From the NCBI GenBank assembly GCA_014584315.1, contig JACTNA010000035.1:1-64000 (forward strand): a stretch of DNA of 64,000 nt, read 5' to 3'. This document shows, in pieces, positions 1 to 8,784 of this stretch. Numbering within the stretch: the first letter of the stretch is position 1; each line of letters opens with the position of its first letter. This DNA is from Planctomycetota bacterium (GTDB lineage: Bacteria > Planctomycetota > Phycisphaerae > Phycisphaerales > UBA1924). The notes under the pieces were generated by a model. That model was not told the DNA's origin. It searched no databases and saw only the letters and a list, made by a program, of their open reading frames with translations. A program made the position numbers and the translations under genes.

Positions 1-1
1 C

Positions 2-262
2 GCCCGCGGCCTGGGGGTCATCGTCTACTTGCGCGCGAGTGCCGACACGCTCCGCGCCCGCCTCGCCGCCGCGGACAACACCGACCGCCCGTCGCTGACC
101 GGCGCGGACCCGCTGGGCGAGATCGAGGCCGTCCACGCCGCCCGCGACCCGCTGTACCGGGAACTGGCGGACGCGGTGGTCGAGACGGACGGGCTGGACG
201 AAGCCGCGGCGCTGGAGCGGGTGGTGCGAGCGCTGCGACCGCCGGGCGCGCTCGGGACCTGA
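2..262 (+). CDS. aroK: Shikimate kinase, C-terminal fragment (gene enters from the left edge)
   Basis: The open frame runs in from outside the window and stops with TGA at 260-262. The visible 86 residues match the end of shikimate kinase: a VIVYLRAS strand, a helix with LRARL, the lid-like stretch RPSLTG, and a DPLYRELAD helix followed by a VVET strand. The enzyme phosphorylates the 3-OH of shikimate with ATP in the cytoplasmic chorismate pathway. The P-loop and the shikimate-binding residues lie outside the window, so activity cannot be judged. No gene follows closely; a repeat-filled intergenic region comes next. Confidence 0.8.
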   Translation, partial: ARGLGVIVYLRASADTLRARLAAADNTDRPSLTGADPLGEIEAVHAARDPLYRELADAVVETDGLDEAAALERVVRALRPPGALGT

Positions 263-266
263 TATC

Positions 267-360
267 GATCGTGGGAAGTCCTTGCGCCCCGGGTACCCCG
301 CCACTCCGTGGCGGCTCCGTCGCTTCCACTCCTACCACCGCGCAAGCGCTTCCCACAATC
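267..360. repeat. 94-bp element with inverted ends, copy 1
   Basis: It begins GATCGTGGGAAGTCCTTGCG and its far end reads GCGCAAGCGCTTCCCACAATC-like on the same strand (reverse complement GATTGTGGGAAGCGCTTGCG), giving 21-bp imperfect terminal inverted repeats. A second copy of exactly the same length lies at 674-767. No coding sequence is visible inside. It resembles a MITE or a REP/BIME-type element; no transposase is nearby. Confidence 0.75.
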
Positions 361-418
361 GGTATGACGGCTTCCTGAACCGGTGCGCGGCGCCAGCCGA
401 TGCGCTGCGCAAGTTCCT

Positions 419-481
419 CAGCCCGAAGGGCTGCATCGTTCGTAGCCGGGGGTGGAGGAGGCTTTGCGACGACACCCCCGG
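419..481. repeat. Compound palindrome between the 94-bp elements (unit 1)
   Basis: Two hairpins in series. CAGCCC-gaa-GGGCTG at 419-433 has a 6-bp stem and a 3-nt loop. CCGGGGGTG at 446-454 pairs with CACCCCCGG at 473-481 (9-bp stem, 18-nt loop). The same pair of motifs recurs in the next unit. Confidence 0.7.
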
Positions 482-518
482 AGCACGCGGCCCCCACATC
501 TCACTCCGTTTGGTTCGG

Positions 519-663
519 CAGCCCGAAGGGCTGCTCGTGCCGCGCGCACGTCGTCATCACGATGACCCCGTTGGGGTCCGATGCCTGGTGTGCCGACGAT
601 CCGGGGGTCTCGCTCGAAGACTCGCTCGACCCCCGGCTACTGACCACGCAGCCCTTCGGGCTG
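519..663. repeat. Compound palindrome between the 94-bp elements (unit 2)
   Basis: CAGCCC-gaa-GGGCTG at 519-533 is matched by its exact reverse complement at 649-663. Between them CCGGGGGTC (601-609) pairs with GACCCCCGG (628-636). The unit is an inverted arrangement of the motifs at 419-481. Like the flanking elements it holds no credible gene, so the whole interval 263-811 is repeat-filled intergenic DNA. Confidence 0.7.
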
Positions 664-673
664 AACTCAAGCG

Positions 674-767
674 GATCGTGGGAAGTCCTTGCGCTCCAGG
701 GTCCCCGCCACTTCATAACGGCTCCGTCTCTTCCGCCCCGACCAGCGCGCAAGCACTTTCCACAATC
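674..767. repeat. 94-bp element with inverted ends, copy 2
   Basis: Same length and orientation as the copy at 267-360, with identical first 21 bases and matching AATC end. Its right end (reverse complement GATTGTGGAAAGTGCTTGCG) is again an imperfect inverted copy of its left end. Differences between copies lie mainly in the middle, as expected for an element kept for its hairpin ends. Confidence 0.75.
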
Positions 768-811
768 CGTACGAAAGGCCCCGCCCCGGCTGGGAGCGTG
801 CTGCCGCGGTG

Positions 812-1546
812 TCAGGCGTCCGCGGCGGGCCTGCGCATGTAGAGATGGACGGCCGTGTGGTGGTAGACGTGCGTCTCGGGGCCGAGCGCGGTGGGGAGCG
901 TCAGGTCCACGCGGGTCTTCGGCGGGGCGGGCGGGGTGTCCGCGTCCGCGTCGGGTTCCATGTCCGGCCTGTCGTCCCGCACCGCACGGCCGCGCCGGCG
1001 CGGGGGGGGCGTGCCGGGGCCGCGCACGGGTTCCCCCGGCTCGCCCGCGGCGCGCTCGGCGTGCAGGAACGGCCAGGGCGTCCGCAGCACGGCGTAGCCC
1101 GTCTCGTCCAGCCGGTCGATCAGCCGCATGAACTGCGCGCGCGCCCGCTGCCACCCGGCCGGGTCTTCGACGAGGGCGTAGGGCGGGTCGAAGAAGACGA
1201 GGTGGACCGGGCTTGGGCAGGCGGCCAGCGCGCCCGCGCCGAGCGCATCGCCGACGACCACTTCGCAGCGGTCCTCCGCGCCGAGTTCGCGCACGTTGCG
1301 TTCGAGCGTCGCCGCGACGCGCCGGTCGCGTTCGACCATGACGCAGCGTGCGGCGCCGCGGCTCACGGCCTCCAGCCCGATCGAGCCTGTCCCGGCGAAG
1401 GCGTCGAAGACGGCCGCGCCCTCGGTGTGCCCGCGCAGCAGGCCGAAGAGCGACTCGCGGACGCGGTCGGGCATCGGGCGCGTGGGTGAGCCTTCGGGCG
1501 GGGCGTGGAGGCGTCGGCTTCGGAACTCGCCCGCGATGATGCGCAC
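812..1546 (-). CDS. rsmD: 16S rRNA (guanine(966)-N(2))-methyltransferase RsmD
   Basis: Class I SAM-dependent methyltransferase that modifies G966 of 16S rRNA in the assembled small subunit. The N-terminus MRIIAGEFRSRRL and the PMPDRVRESLFGLL helix are RsmD signatures. Motif I is FDAFAGTGSIGLEA (about residues 47-60), the adenosine-binding acidic residue is in VMVERD, and the catalytic motif IV is FFDPPY. The start is GTG. At 244 residues it is longer than the usual ~190; the extra C-terminal part is Arg/Pro-rich and separates the core from a final DLTLPT strand. It stands alone, with the unrelated gene at 1685-2326 upstream on the same strand. Confidence 0.88.
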   Translation of the reverse strand: MRIIAGEFRSRRLHAPPEGSPTRPMPDRVRESLFGLLRGHTEGAAVFDAFAGTGSIGLEAVSRGAARCVMVERDRRVAATLERNVRELGAEDRCEVVVGDALGAGALAACPSPVHLVFFDPPYALVEDPAGWQRARAQFMRLIDRLDETGYAVLRTPWPFLHAERAAGEPGEPVRGPGTPPPRRRGRAVRDDRPDMEPDADADTPPAPPKTRVDLTLPTALGPETHVYHHTAVHLYMRRPAADA

Positions 1547-1684
1547 GGGTCGAGCAAACGCCGCCCGGCGCGTCGAGTCAAGAGCGGGCGCGACCGGGGG
1601 GCGGGGGGGCGTCGTCTCCTCCGTGCCCGGTGCGGGCGCACCCGGGCGTGGTGTCTCTCGTGCGACGGCCCGCCCGCCTCTCGG

Positions 1685-2326
1685 TCACTTGTTGAGCAGG
1701 TCGATCTGGTAGCGCAGGACGGGGGGCGCATCCAGGCCGGTGACGACTCTCCAGAACGGCTCGCCGTGGCCGTCCGAATACCAGGTGCGGAACTGCCCGT
1801 GGCGGTTCTCGGCGTAGACGTCGAGAAGCGGACCGCCGACGTAGATGGTCCGCTGAATGATGAGCAGTTCGTCGCTGGCGTACTCGGCCTCGGCCGCGAC
1901 GCCGGCCAGCGTGTCCGCGAGGCGACCGAACAACTTGTGGTTCTCGCGCAGCAGCACGTCCGCATCGTGCCAGACGAAGTAGCGGTGCTTGCTCGCCGGG
2001 CGGTGGCGGAAGGTGTGGCGCGACCGGAGCAACGCGGCGATCCCGCTCGAGCCGTCGATGCGACGCTCCAGCGGCACGCCCGGCAGGGCACGCTCCAGCT
2101 GGTAGCAGAAACTCTCCAGGTCCGTCACGTAGCGCCCGTAGAAGGTGCAGACCTCGGTATCGCGCTGCGCCCCGAGGAACTGGCTGAGCGCGGCGGCGAA
2201 GTGGACGCGCCGGCGCGGCACGCCGCTCCAGGCGACCAGGTGATGCTCGTCGAGCATCTGGGTCACCATTGGCTCCCAGTCCACGGCGCGGAACGGGGAC
2301 TCGGTATGGCGGGTCAGCGCACTCAT
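1685..2326 (-). CDS. Conserved-looking hypothetical protein, 213 aa
   Basis: I do not recognise a named family. The protein is soluble, with no signal peptide or membrane segment. It has alternating helix and strand segments, including a YFVWHDADVLLRENHKLF stretch where an acidic pair follows a hydrophobic strand as in a Walker B-like site, but no P-loop is visible. A VCTFYGRYV strand and the segment RTIYVGGPLLDVYAE look like well-ordered core. Codon use matches the neighbours. The start ATG has neither a Shine-Dalgarno sequence nor a close TANNNT. Confidence 0.65.
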   Translation of the reverse strand: MSALTRHTESPFRAVDWEPMVTQMLDEHHLVAWSGVPRRRVHFAAALSQFLGAQRDTEVCTFYGRYVTDLESFCYQLERALPGVPLERRIDGSSGIAALLRSRHTFRHRPASKHRYFVWHDADVLLRENHKLFGRLADTLAGVAAEAEYASDELLIIQRTIYVGGPLLDVYAENRHGQFRTWYSDGHGEPFWRVVTGLDAPPVLRYQIDLLNK

Positions 2327-2564
2327 GCCGCCAAGGCACGCCCCACGGACGGGGCCGCCCGGTTTCCCGACGGGTCAGGTTCACCGGGGAAGGCACACGG
2401 GCGCACCCCCGGCCAGCGGCGGCACCCTCCTGCCGTCGCTGCTCGATGTGGAAATGTGCCCCAAGGAACGGCCCGTGCCACCCTCCGCGACGGTTTGTTT
2501 CATCCAGACCGCAGGAACCGCATATCCGGGCCGAGGGAAAACCCCGCGAACGGGTGTCGCAGGG

Positions 2565-5279
2565 TCAGTTTCCCCGCCCTCGACGCATCCGCCTGCGCCA
2601 CCAGAGTTTGTGCAGTTCCATGACGACGAAGATCGTGAGGGCCAGCCCCGCCATCGCCGCCCAGACCCCGACGGGCAGCGGCCCCGCCCCGAGGACGGAG
2701 TTCAGGCCGGGGGTGTGCATGGCGATCGCATGGACGAGGAACGCCCCGGCCGTCGCCGCCAACAGGATCGGGCTTCGCAGGGGGGACATCCGGAGGGCGG
2801 AGACGGTCTCCGACCGGCAGTTGCCGACATGGACGTTCTCGAAGAGGACCATCAGGAGGAGGATGGCGTTGCGGGCGTCCGGCTCGGACCAGCCCGCGGC
2901 GAGCAGGTGGTTGAAGGCGGCGAACGCGACGCACCCCATGACCGCCGCCGCCACGAGCGTGCGCTCGATCATGACGCGGTTGAAGATGCGTTCCCTGGGC
3001 GGGCGGGGCGTGCGTTTGAGGATGTCCCCCTCGCCCGGCTCGAAGGCGAGCGCGACGTGCTGGATGCCGTTCGTCACCAGGTTGAGCCAGAGCAGTTGAA
3101 CGGGCAGGAGCGGCAGGGGCGTGCCGGCGGCGACGGCGAGCAGCGCGAGCACGACCTCGGCCGCGCCGGTCGAGATGAGCAGGAAGACGCACTTGCGGAC
3201 GTTGTCGTAGGCGATGCGGCCCTCTTCGACGCCGGCGACGATGGTGACGAAGTTGTCGTCGGTGATGACGAGGTCGGCGGCGTCGCGGGCGACGTCGGTC
3301 CCGGCGCGTCCCATCGCCACACCGATGTTGGCGGCCCGGAGCGCGGGGGCGTCGTTCACGCCGTCGCCCGTGACGGCGACGAAGTGCCCGGCCGCCTGCT
3401 CGGCCTTCACCACGTCGAGTTTCTGCTCGGGCGCGACCCGGGCGAAGACGCGGGCACGGCGCACGACTTCGGCAAGCCCTTCGCCGTCCAGCCGTGCCAG
3501 TTCCGCGCCCGTCACGACCTGCGCCTCGCGGTCCGCCAGCCCGAGTTCGCGGGAGATGGCGAGCGCGGTGACCGGGTGGTCGCCGGTGATCATGCTGACC
3601 GTGATGCCCGCGGACCCGCACGCGCGCACGGCGTCGACCACGCCCGGCCGCAGCGGATCGATCATGCCCGCGAACCCGAGCAGACGCAGCCCGTTCGGCT
3701 CGGGCGGGGCGTGCGACGGGTCGAGCGACGGGGGCGCATCGCCCTCGGCGATGGCGAGCACGCGCAAGCCGCGGCGGGCCATGTCCTCGGCGGCGCGGCG
3801 CAGGCTATCGTCGTCGCCCACGCCGGCGCACATGTCGAGCACGCGTTCCGGCGCGCCTTTGACGAACACCCGCGCGCCGTCCTCGGTCCGGTGGAAACTG
3901 GCCGCATACCTGCGCTCGGGTTCGAAGTCGATCCGCGTGATCTCCGGGTATCGGTCGATGAGGTCGTCGCGAGATGCGCCGAGTTTGTGCGCGAGGGCGA
4001 GCAGCGCGACGTCGGTCGGGTCGCCGCGCCAGACCCACCTGCCGTCGTCGCGGTGCAGGTCGCCCTCGTTGCAGAGCGCGGCGGCCCGGGCCAGCGCGTC
4101 CAGTTCGTCGCTGTTGACGGGCGCGGAGCCTGCAACGGGTGAGACCGCACCCTCGGGGACGAAGCCCTCGCCCGAGACGGCCAGCGCGCCGCCCGAGGCG
4201 AGGCGCACCTCGCGCACGGTGAGTTCGTTGCATGTGAGCGTGCCGGTCTTGTCGCTGGCGATGAGCGTGCAGGAGCCAAGCCCCTCGACAGCGCCGAGCC
4301 GGCGCACCAGCACGCCGCGCGACGCCATGCGCCGGCTCGCCACCGTGAGCGCGACCGTGATGGCCACGGGCAGCCCCTCGGGGATGGCGGAGACGGCGAG
4401 GGCGACCGCGAAGAAGACCATCTCGGTCGGGGCGCGGTCCTGACCGAAGATGCCGATGAGCGCGACCGCGAACGCCGCGGCGATGACCGCCACGCCGACG
4501 ACCTTGCTGAACCGATCGAGGCGCACGAGCAGCGGCGGCCTGCCCGCCTCCGCACCGAGCATCTCGCTCGCCACGCGCCCGACCGCCGAGTCCGCCCCGG
4601 TCGCCACGACCACCCCCCGCCCGCGCCCGCGCACGACGGTCGAGCCGGCGTTGGCGGTATTGCGCCGGTCGGCGACGGGCGTGCCCGGCTCGCCCGTCCA
4701 CCCCGCGTCCTTGTGCACGGCCACCGACTCGCCCGTCAGCAGCGATTCGTCGGCCTCCAGCCCCGACGCGTGGAAGAGGCGCAGGTCCGCCGGGACGCGG
4801 TTGCCGGATTCGAGCACGACCACGTCGCCCGGCACAACCTCCGCTGCGTCGATCTCTCGCACCTCGCCGTCGCGCACCACCGCGGCACGGAGCGAGAGCA
4901 GGCGCTGCAGGGCCTGCGTGCTGCGCTCGGCCCTCCACTCCTGGATCGTGCCGATGACCGCGTTCAGCACGACCACCGCGAAGATGAACCCCGCGTCGGT
5001 GTGCTCGCCGATGGCGATCGAGAGAACGCCCGCGGCGATGAGGAGGTAGATGAGGGGGCTGGCGAACTGGCGACCGATGATGCGCCACCACGCCGCCGCG
5101 CCGGCGAGCGGCACCTCGTTGCGCCCGAACTCGCTCAGTCGGCGTGCCGCCTCGTCGCTCGACAGCCCGTCGGGGGACGCGCCGAGCGCGTCGAACACCC
5201 GCTCGGGGGGCATGGCGTGCCACGCGCGCTCGTTCGCGTTCGCGGCATCCGGCGAGGGGACACGCGTGTCGTGCGCCAT
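2565..5279 (-). CDS. P2-type cation-transporting ATPase (PMCA/SERCA/PacL-like)
   Basis: A 904-residue E1-E2 ATPase expected to pump a cation, probably Ca2+ or Mn2+, across the inner membrane. In order: N-terminal cation-ATPase domain (WHAMPPERVFDALG, about 19-85), TM1-2, actuator domain with the TGES loop (LTGESVAV), TM3-4 with AIPEGLPVA (the PEGLP of Ca2+/P2 pumps), phosphorylation site SDKTGTLT, nucleotide-binding domain with VKGAPERVL, TGDHP and TGDGVNDAPAL, then six C-terminal helices. N...D residues in late helices (LLWLNLVTNGI) fit P2A pumps. The length is normal. The start is backed by GGAGG about 8 nt upstream. The upstream oxidoreductase gene ends 15 nt before this start, so the two are probably cotranscribed. 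Ion specificity is inferred only. Confidence 0.9.
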   Translation of the reverse strand: MAHDTRVPSPDAANANERAWHAMPPERVFDALGASPDGLSSDEAARRLSEFGRNEVPLAGAAAWWRIIGRQFASPLIYLLIAAGVLSIAIGEHTDAGFIFAVVVLNAVIGTIQEWRAERSTQALQRLLSLRAAVVRDGEVREIDAAEVVPGDVVVLESGNRVPADLRLFHASGLEADESLLTGESVAVHKDAGWTGEPGTPVADRRNTANAGSTVVRGRGRGVVVATGADSAVGRVASEMLGAEAGRPPLLVRLDRFSKVVGVAVIAAAFAVALIGIFGQDRAPTEMVFFAVALAVSAIPEGLPVAITVALTVASRRMASRGVLVRRLGAVEGLGSCTLIASDKTGTLTCNELTVREVRLASGGALAVSGEGFVPEGAVSPVAGSAPVNSDELDALARAAALCNEGDLHRDDGRWVWRGDPTDVALLALAHKLGASRDDLIDRYPEITRIDFEPERRYAASFHRTEDGARVFVKGAPERVLDMCAGVGDDDSLRRAAEDMARRGLRVLAIAEGDAPPSLDPSHAPPEPNGLRLLGFAGMIDPLRPGVVDAVRACGSAGITVSMITGDHPVTALAISRELGLADREAQVVTGAELARLDGEGLAEVVRRARVFARVAPEQKLDVVKAEQAAGHFVAVTGDGVNDAPALRAANIGVAMGRAGTDVARDAADLVITDDNFVTIVAGVEEGRIAYDNVRKCVFLLISTGAAEVVLALLAVAAGTPLPLLPVQLLWLNLVTNGIQHVALAFEPGEGDILKRTPRPPRERIFNRVMIERTLVAAAVMGCVAFAAFNHLLAAGWSEPDARNAILLLMVLFENVHVGNCRSETVSALRMSPLRSPILLAATAGAFLVHAIAMHTPGLNSVLGAGPLPVGVWAAMAGLALTIFVVMELHKLWWRRRMRRGRGN

Positions 5280-5294
5280 CGCGTCCTCCGTGAC

Positions 5295-6872
5295 TCAACC
5301 GCGCCGGTTCGTGACCCCCAGTTCCTCTTCGGAGAGCGAGGCCTCCTCGCGGTCGCCCGCGTCGGCGACGGGCTTCGGCTCGGTGAGGCGCTTCTCGCCC
5401 GAGCCGGCGTGGGCGGAGCGCTCGTGCGAGGCGGCCTCGCGGCCGTCGGCGGTGGTGGCGTAGACGAGGCCGATGGTCGTCTCCGGCTCGCCCAGCAGCA
5501 GGCGGTTCACGGCCTCGACGCCCTGCATCAGCGTGTGGTCGGTGTTGCTGACCTCGTACTTCCACATGCCGAACCGCCCGCGCGAGTAGATGCCGTGCGC
5601 TTCGAGCCACGGGATGACGACGCTCAGGATGTCGTCGCGGTCCACGGTCGGCGTGGGGTACGAGTACTCGACGCGCCGATGCCAGAGGCTCACGATGTCG
5701 CTGCGCTCGCCGGGCTCGAGCAGGCCCGCGCGCTCCAGCCCGCGGATCGTCTCCTCGACGATCGCGGCTTCGTCGACGGGCTTGAACTCGCTGAAACTGG
5801 TCTCGCACAGGAGCGAGTAGAACCGGTCCTTGTCGGGCGTCATGTGGGGGGAGTAGTTCGAGAGGTACGTCACGCGGTAGAAGGGGCAGTTGTCCTCGGG
5901 GAAGTACATCCAGGACTTCGTGCTCGGGCAGGGGCGGCGGATGCCGACACCCACCATGTGCCCGCCCGAGTGGCGCAGGCGCGATGCGGCGTGGCGCACG
6001 TGCGGCGGCGCGCCGCGCACGATGTCGCGAACGAGCACGTCGAGCGGCACCGCGCTGATGAGCGCGTCGTAGCGTTCCTCGACGCCGTCGTCGAACCGCG
6101 CCACGCGCGACGCCGGGTCGATCGAGACCAGCGACCGTCCGTAGCGGATGTGCCCGTCGAGGGTCGCCCCGATGCGCCGGTAGAACTCGCCGGTGCCGCC
6201 GCGGAGCGGGTACTTGAAACGGTTGTTCGGCCCCCAGCCGTAGTCGTCCTGCTCGAGGACGACGTTGCGCAGGGCGCGGTCCACGTCGAGCACGGCGACG
6301 CGCTCGCCGATCCAGGTCTTGTTCATCATCTCGGGCGCGTGCGCCCAGACCTTGAAGTTGTACGGGCGCATGAAGTGCCGGGCGATCCCCTCGCCGAAGA
6401 CGGCGTCGATGAACTCGCCGAAGTTGCGTGCCTGCGAGTGGTGCGCCACCCCGCCGCGCCCCGTCTGGGCCTTGATCAGCCCGCTGAGACACTCGAACGC
6501 GACCTCCTTCGGGAGGTAGCGGACGTTGTTCTGGAAGGGGTAGGGCACCCAGCGGTCCATCATGCGGACCCAGGACTCGCGGTCGTTGAGCGTGTATTCG
6601 TCGCCCATCATGGCGTCGAAACAGGCGTCGTAGTAGGCGTAGTGGCTGAACATGACGTGCCCGCCGACGTCCCAGGTGAAGCCCGCGTCGTCGGCGTAAC
6701 TGCTGGCGAGTCCGCCCGCGTGCGCCTCGCGCTCGACGATCACGAAGTTGCGGTGGCCGAGTTCGCGCAGGCGGTATCCCGCGCCGAGGCCGGTCGGTCC
6801 CGCGCCGATGATGACGATGCGCGCGTCGGTGTCGAGCGGTGTGACCCGTGAGGCGGGCGGGGCGTGACTCAT
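5295..6872 (-). CDS. FAD-dependent oxidoreductase, amine-oxidase / UDP-galactopyranose-mutase-like
   Basis: The N-terminal Rossmann motif VIIGAGPTGLGAGYRL (about 20-35), the acidic VERE ending beta-2, and AGGLASSY and DVGGHVMFSHY are typical of protoporphyrinogen-oxidase/UGM-like flavoproteins that use a buried FAD. A second FAD-contacting segment near the C-terminus reads MQGVEAVNRLLLGEPET. The last ~45 residues are a charged tail outside the fold. UGM-like enzymes act on nucleotide sugars for the cell envelope; others in the group desaturate polyenes or porphyrins, so the substrate stays open. The gene lies directly upstream of the P2-type ATPase gene (15-nt gap). Confidence 0.8.
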   Translation of the reverse strand: MSHAPPASRVTPLDTDARIVIIGAGPTGLGAGYRLRELGHRNFVIVEREAHAGGLASSYADDAGFTWDVGGHVMFSHYAYYDACFDAMMGDEYTLNDRESWVRMMDRWVPYPFQNNVRYLPKEVAFECLSGLIKAQTGRGGVAHHSQARNFGEFIDAVFGEGIARHFMRPYNFKVWAHAPEMMNKTWIGERVAVLDVDRALRNVVLEQDDYGWGPNNRFKYPLRGGTGEFYRRIGATLDGHIRYGRSLVSIDPASRVARFDDGVEERYDALISAVPLDVLVRDIVRGAPPHVRHAASRLRHSGGHMVGVGIRRPCPSTKSWMYFPEDNCPFYRVTYLSNYSPHMTPDKDRFYSLLCETSFSEFKPVDEAAIVEETIRGLERAGLLEPGERSDIVSLWHRRVEYSYPTPTVDRDDILSVVIPWLEAHGIYSRGRFGMWKYEVSNTDHTLMQGVEAVNRLLLGEPETTIGLVYATTADGREAASHERSAHAGSGEKRLTEPKPVADAGDREEASLSEEELGVTNRRG

Positions 6873-6982
6873 GCGGCGTCCGTCCCTGTTCGGTCGATGT
6901 TCCGGGGCGGGATCGTCGCCGCGCGGCGACGGACGCGAAGGATACGCGGCGACCGCGCCTCAGGCTTTCGGCGGCGACCGGG

Positions 6983-7387
6983 TCACGCCTCGCGCAGATT
7001 GAAGAACCGCTCGACGCGGCAGACTCGCATCCAGTCGCGGACGACCCGCCCGCATCGAACCTCGACCGGGATGCGGGCGCGACGCGCCCGCTGGGCCACC
7101 GCCGACAGCATGGCGACCGCCTTGCTGTCAGCCCTTGTCGCCCCGGACAGGTCGATGAGCAACTCGTCCGCGCCGAGTTCGATCGCCCTTCGGCAACGCG
7201 CGTACACAGCCTGCAGCGCGTCGTCCCGCGTCAGGTCTCCGGACCCGGCCACGACGGCGCACCGCGACGAGTTCGGGCGCACCGGGCGGGGCTGGTCGCG
7301 GGGCGCACGCCTTCGCGACGCCCGTTCGAAGAGCCTCGACCCCGATCCGGAGTCGCCCACGCTGTTGAGTCCGATCGCCGCGCTCAT
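6983..7387 (-). CDS. STAS-domain protein (anti-sigma-antagonist-like)
   Basis: A 134-residue protein whose second half (about 50-130) is a STAS fold: the ADELLIDLSGATRADSKAVA strand-loop-helix is the region that carries the phosphorylatable Ser/Thr in SpoIIAA-type proteins, followed by the SAVAQRARRARIPVEVRC helix-strand. STAS proteins bind anti-sigma kinases or transporters. The N-terminal 45 residues are Arg-rich and low-complexity. I chose the ATG at 7387; the frame stays open another 43 codons upstream, but that part looks non-coding and would run into the divergent promoter. No partner kinase lies next to it. Confidence 0.75.
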   Translation of the reverse strand: MSAAIGLNSVGDSGSGSRLFERASRRRAPRDQPRPVRPNSSRCAVVAGSGDLTRDDALQAVYARCRRAIELGADELLIDLSGATRADSKAVAMLSAVAQRARRARIPVEVRCGRVVRDWMRVCRVERFFNLREA

Positions 7388-7565
7388 GACGCCACCCCTT
7401 CGCGTGCCTGGCCGCCACCCCCGGTGCCACGCGTTCCACCGTGATACGCATTCGGGGCTTGGAGATAGCGCGGACCAACGCCGTGCCGTGCCACAATCGC
7501 ACCGATTCGCCCGCATGTAAGCGGCCGCTTGCGCCGGATCGGACCTCGCTGCGGGGGCGAGGGGT

Positions 7566-7571
7566 TAGACT
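7566..7571 (+). promoter_or_regulatory. -10-like TAGACT 7 nt before the start at 7579
   Basis: TAGACT ends 7 nt before the ATG and no Shine-Dalgarno sequence intervenes. Transcription would begin at or next to the A of the start codon, giving a leaderless mRNA. Confidence 0.6.
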
Positions 7572-7578
7572 CCGGGCG

Positions 7579-8784
7579 ATGAAGATCCGCCATCTTGTCA
7601 TCGGCGTGTTGGCGCTGCTCGCGTTCGTGCCCGGCTGCGCCGCGGTGGCCCCGAAGCAGCCCGCATCCCCCTCCGACTTCCGCGGCCTGTGGGTCACCCG
7701 CTGGGACTACCGCACGGCCGAGGACGTCCGGGAGATCATGTCGAACGCGGCCTCGATCGCCACCACCGACGTGTTCTTCCAGGTCCGCGGCCAGGCGGAC
7801 GCCTTTTACGAGAGCCGGCTCGAGGTGTGGGGGCACGAACTCCTTCTCGATCGGCCCGCCGGCTCGACCACGCCCGGCTTCGACCCGCTGGCTCAGGCCG
7901 TGCGGGAGGCGCACAGGCGGGGGATGCGGGTCCATGCCTGGATCAACGTGTTCCCGGTCTGGAAGGGCACGACGCCGCCCGCGAACCCTCGGCACCTGTT
8001 CCACGCGCGCCCGCTGTGGAGGCTGCACGACGCCGGGGGCAAGCCGCAGCCGCTGAACGACCACTATGTCATCCTGAACCCCGTGCTGCCGGAGGTGCAG
8101 GACCACATCGTCGAGGTGGCGCGGGACATCGTGCGTCGGTACGCGATCGACGGCCTGCACCTGGATTACGTCCGGTTCGTCGCGGACACGATGGACGGGC
8201 GGACGCTCTACCCCGGCGACCCGCGCTCGGTCGAGATGTTCAGGGCCGCGACGGGGCGGCGCGGCGTGGAGTCGCCCGAGGACCGCGCCGCGTACCGGGA
8301 GTGGATCGCGTCGCGCATCACCGACCTCGTGCGCCGGACCGGGAGCGAGGCCGCGCTGGCGAGGCCCGGCGTCACGCTGTCGGCCGCGGTGTGGCGCAGG
8401 CCGGACCTCGCCCGCGACCAGCAGTTGCAGCAGGCGGACACCTGGCTGCGCGAGCGGACGCTGGCGCGGGCGATCCCGATGGTGTACACGACGGACGACC
8501 GCCAGTTCGCCGACGACCTGCGCGCGTGGCGCGACGCCGTCCCGGGGAGACCGATCGCGCCGGGGATCGGCTCGTTCCGGCACGGGCCGGGGCAGACGCC
8601 GCGCCAGATCGAGATGGCGGGCCTCGAACGGGGGTACTGCCTCTTCGCCTACCACGCCTTCTTCGAGAGCGCGAACCCCGAGGAGCCGAAGGACGCCGAG
8701 GCCGTCGCGAAGCGCAGGGCGCTGCGGGAAGACCTGGTCGCGTACCTGCGTCAACGCGGCGTGATCGCCGAGCCTGCGCGATGA
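7579..8784 (+). CDS. Lipoprotein with glycosyl-hydrolase-like 10 (GHL10, YngK/DUF187-like) domain
   Basis: The 401-residue product starts with a lipoprotein signal (hydrophobic LVIGVLALLAFVPGC; Cys about residue 20). The rest is a TIM-barrel of the GHL10 family: FRGLWVTRWDY opens strand 1, GMRVHAWINVFPVW is a strand-4-like segment, the YAIDGLHLDYVRF strand supplies the acidic residue expected at the active site, and SAAVWRRPD and AIPMVYT mark later strands. These proteins are thought to cleave envelope or storage glycans; the substrate is unknown. The ATG at 7579 is preferred over upstream in-frame codons because it gives the signal peptide and lies 7 nt after a TAGACT. It overlaps the ROK gene by 4 nt (ATGA), suggesting that sugar release and phosphorylation are linked. 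Confidence 0.85.
   Translation: MKIRHLVIGVLALLAFVPGCAAVAPKQPASPSDFRGLWVTRWDYRTAEDVREIMSNAASIATTDVFFQVRGQADAFYESRLEVWGHELLLDRPAGSTTPGFDPLAQAVREAHRRGMRVHAWINVFPVWKGTTPPANPRHLFHARPLWRLHDAGGKPQPLNDHYVILNPVLPEVQDHIVEVARDIVRRYAIDGLHLDYVRFVADTMDGRTLYPGDPRSVEMFRAATGRRGVESPEDRAAYREWIASRITDLVRRTGSEAALARPGVTLSAAVWRRPDLARDQQLQQADTWLRERTLARAIPMVYTTDDRQFADDLRAWRDAVPGRPIAPGIGSFRHGPGQTPRQIEMAGLERGYCLFAYHAFFESANPEEPKDAEAVAKRRALREDLVAYLRQRGVIAEPAR

Noticed and set aside
2325..4142. A 605-aa plus-strand frame opposite the P-type ATPase
   Set aside because: Acidic low-complexity shadow of the ATPase gene.
3805..6492. An 895-aa minus-strand frame across the oxidoreductase and P-type ATPase
   Set aside because: It is in another frame of the same strand as real genes with clear motifs, and translates to Arg-rich repeats.
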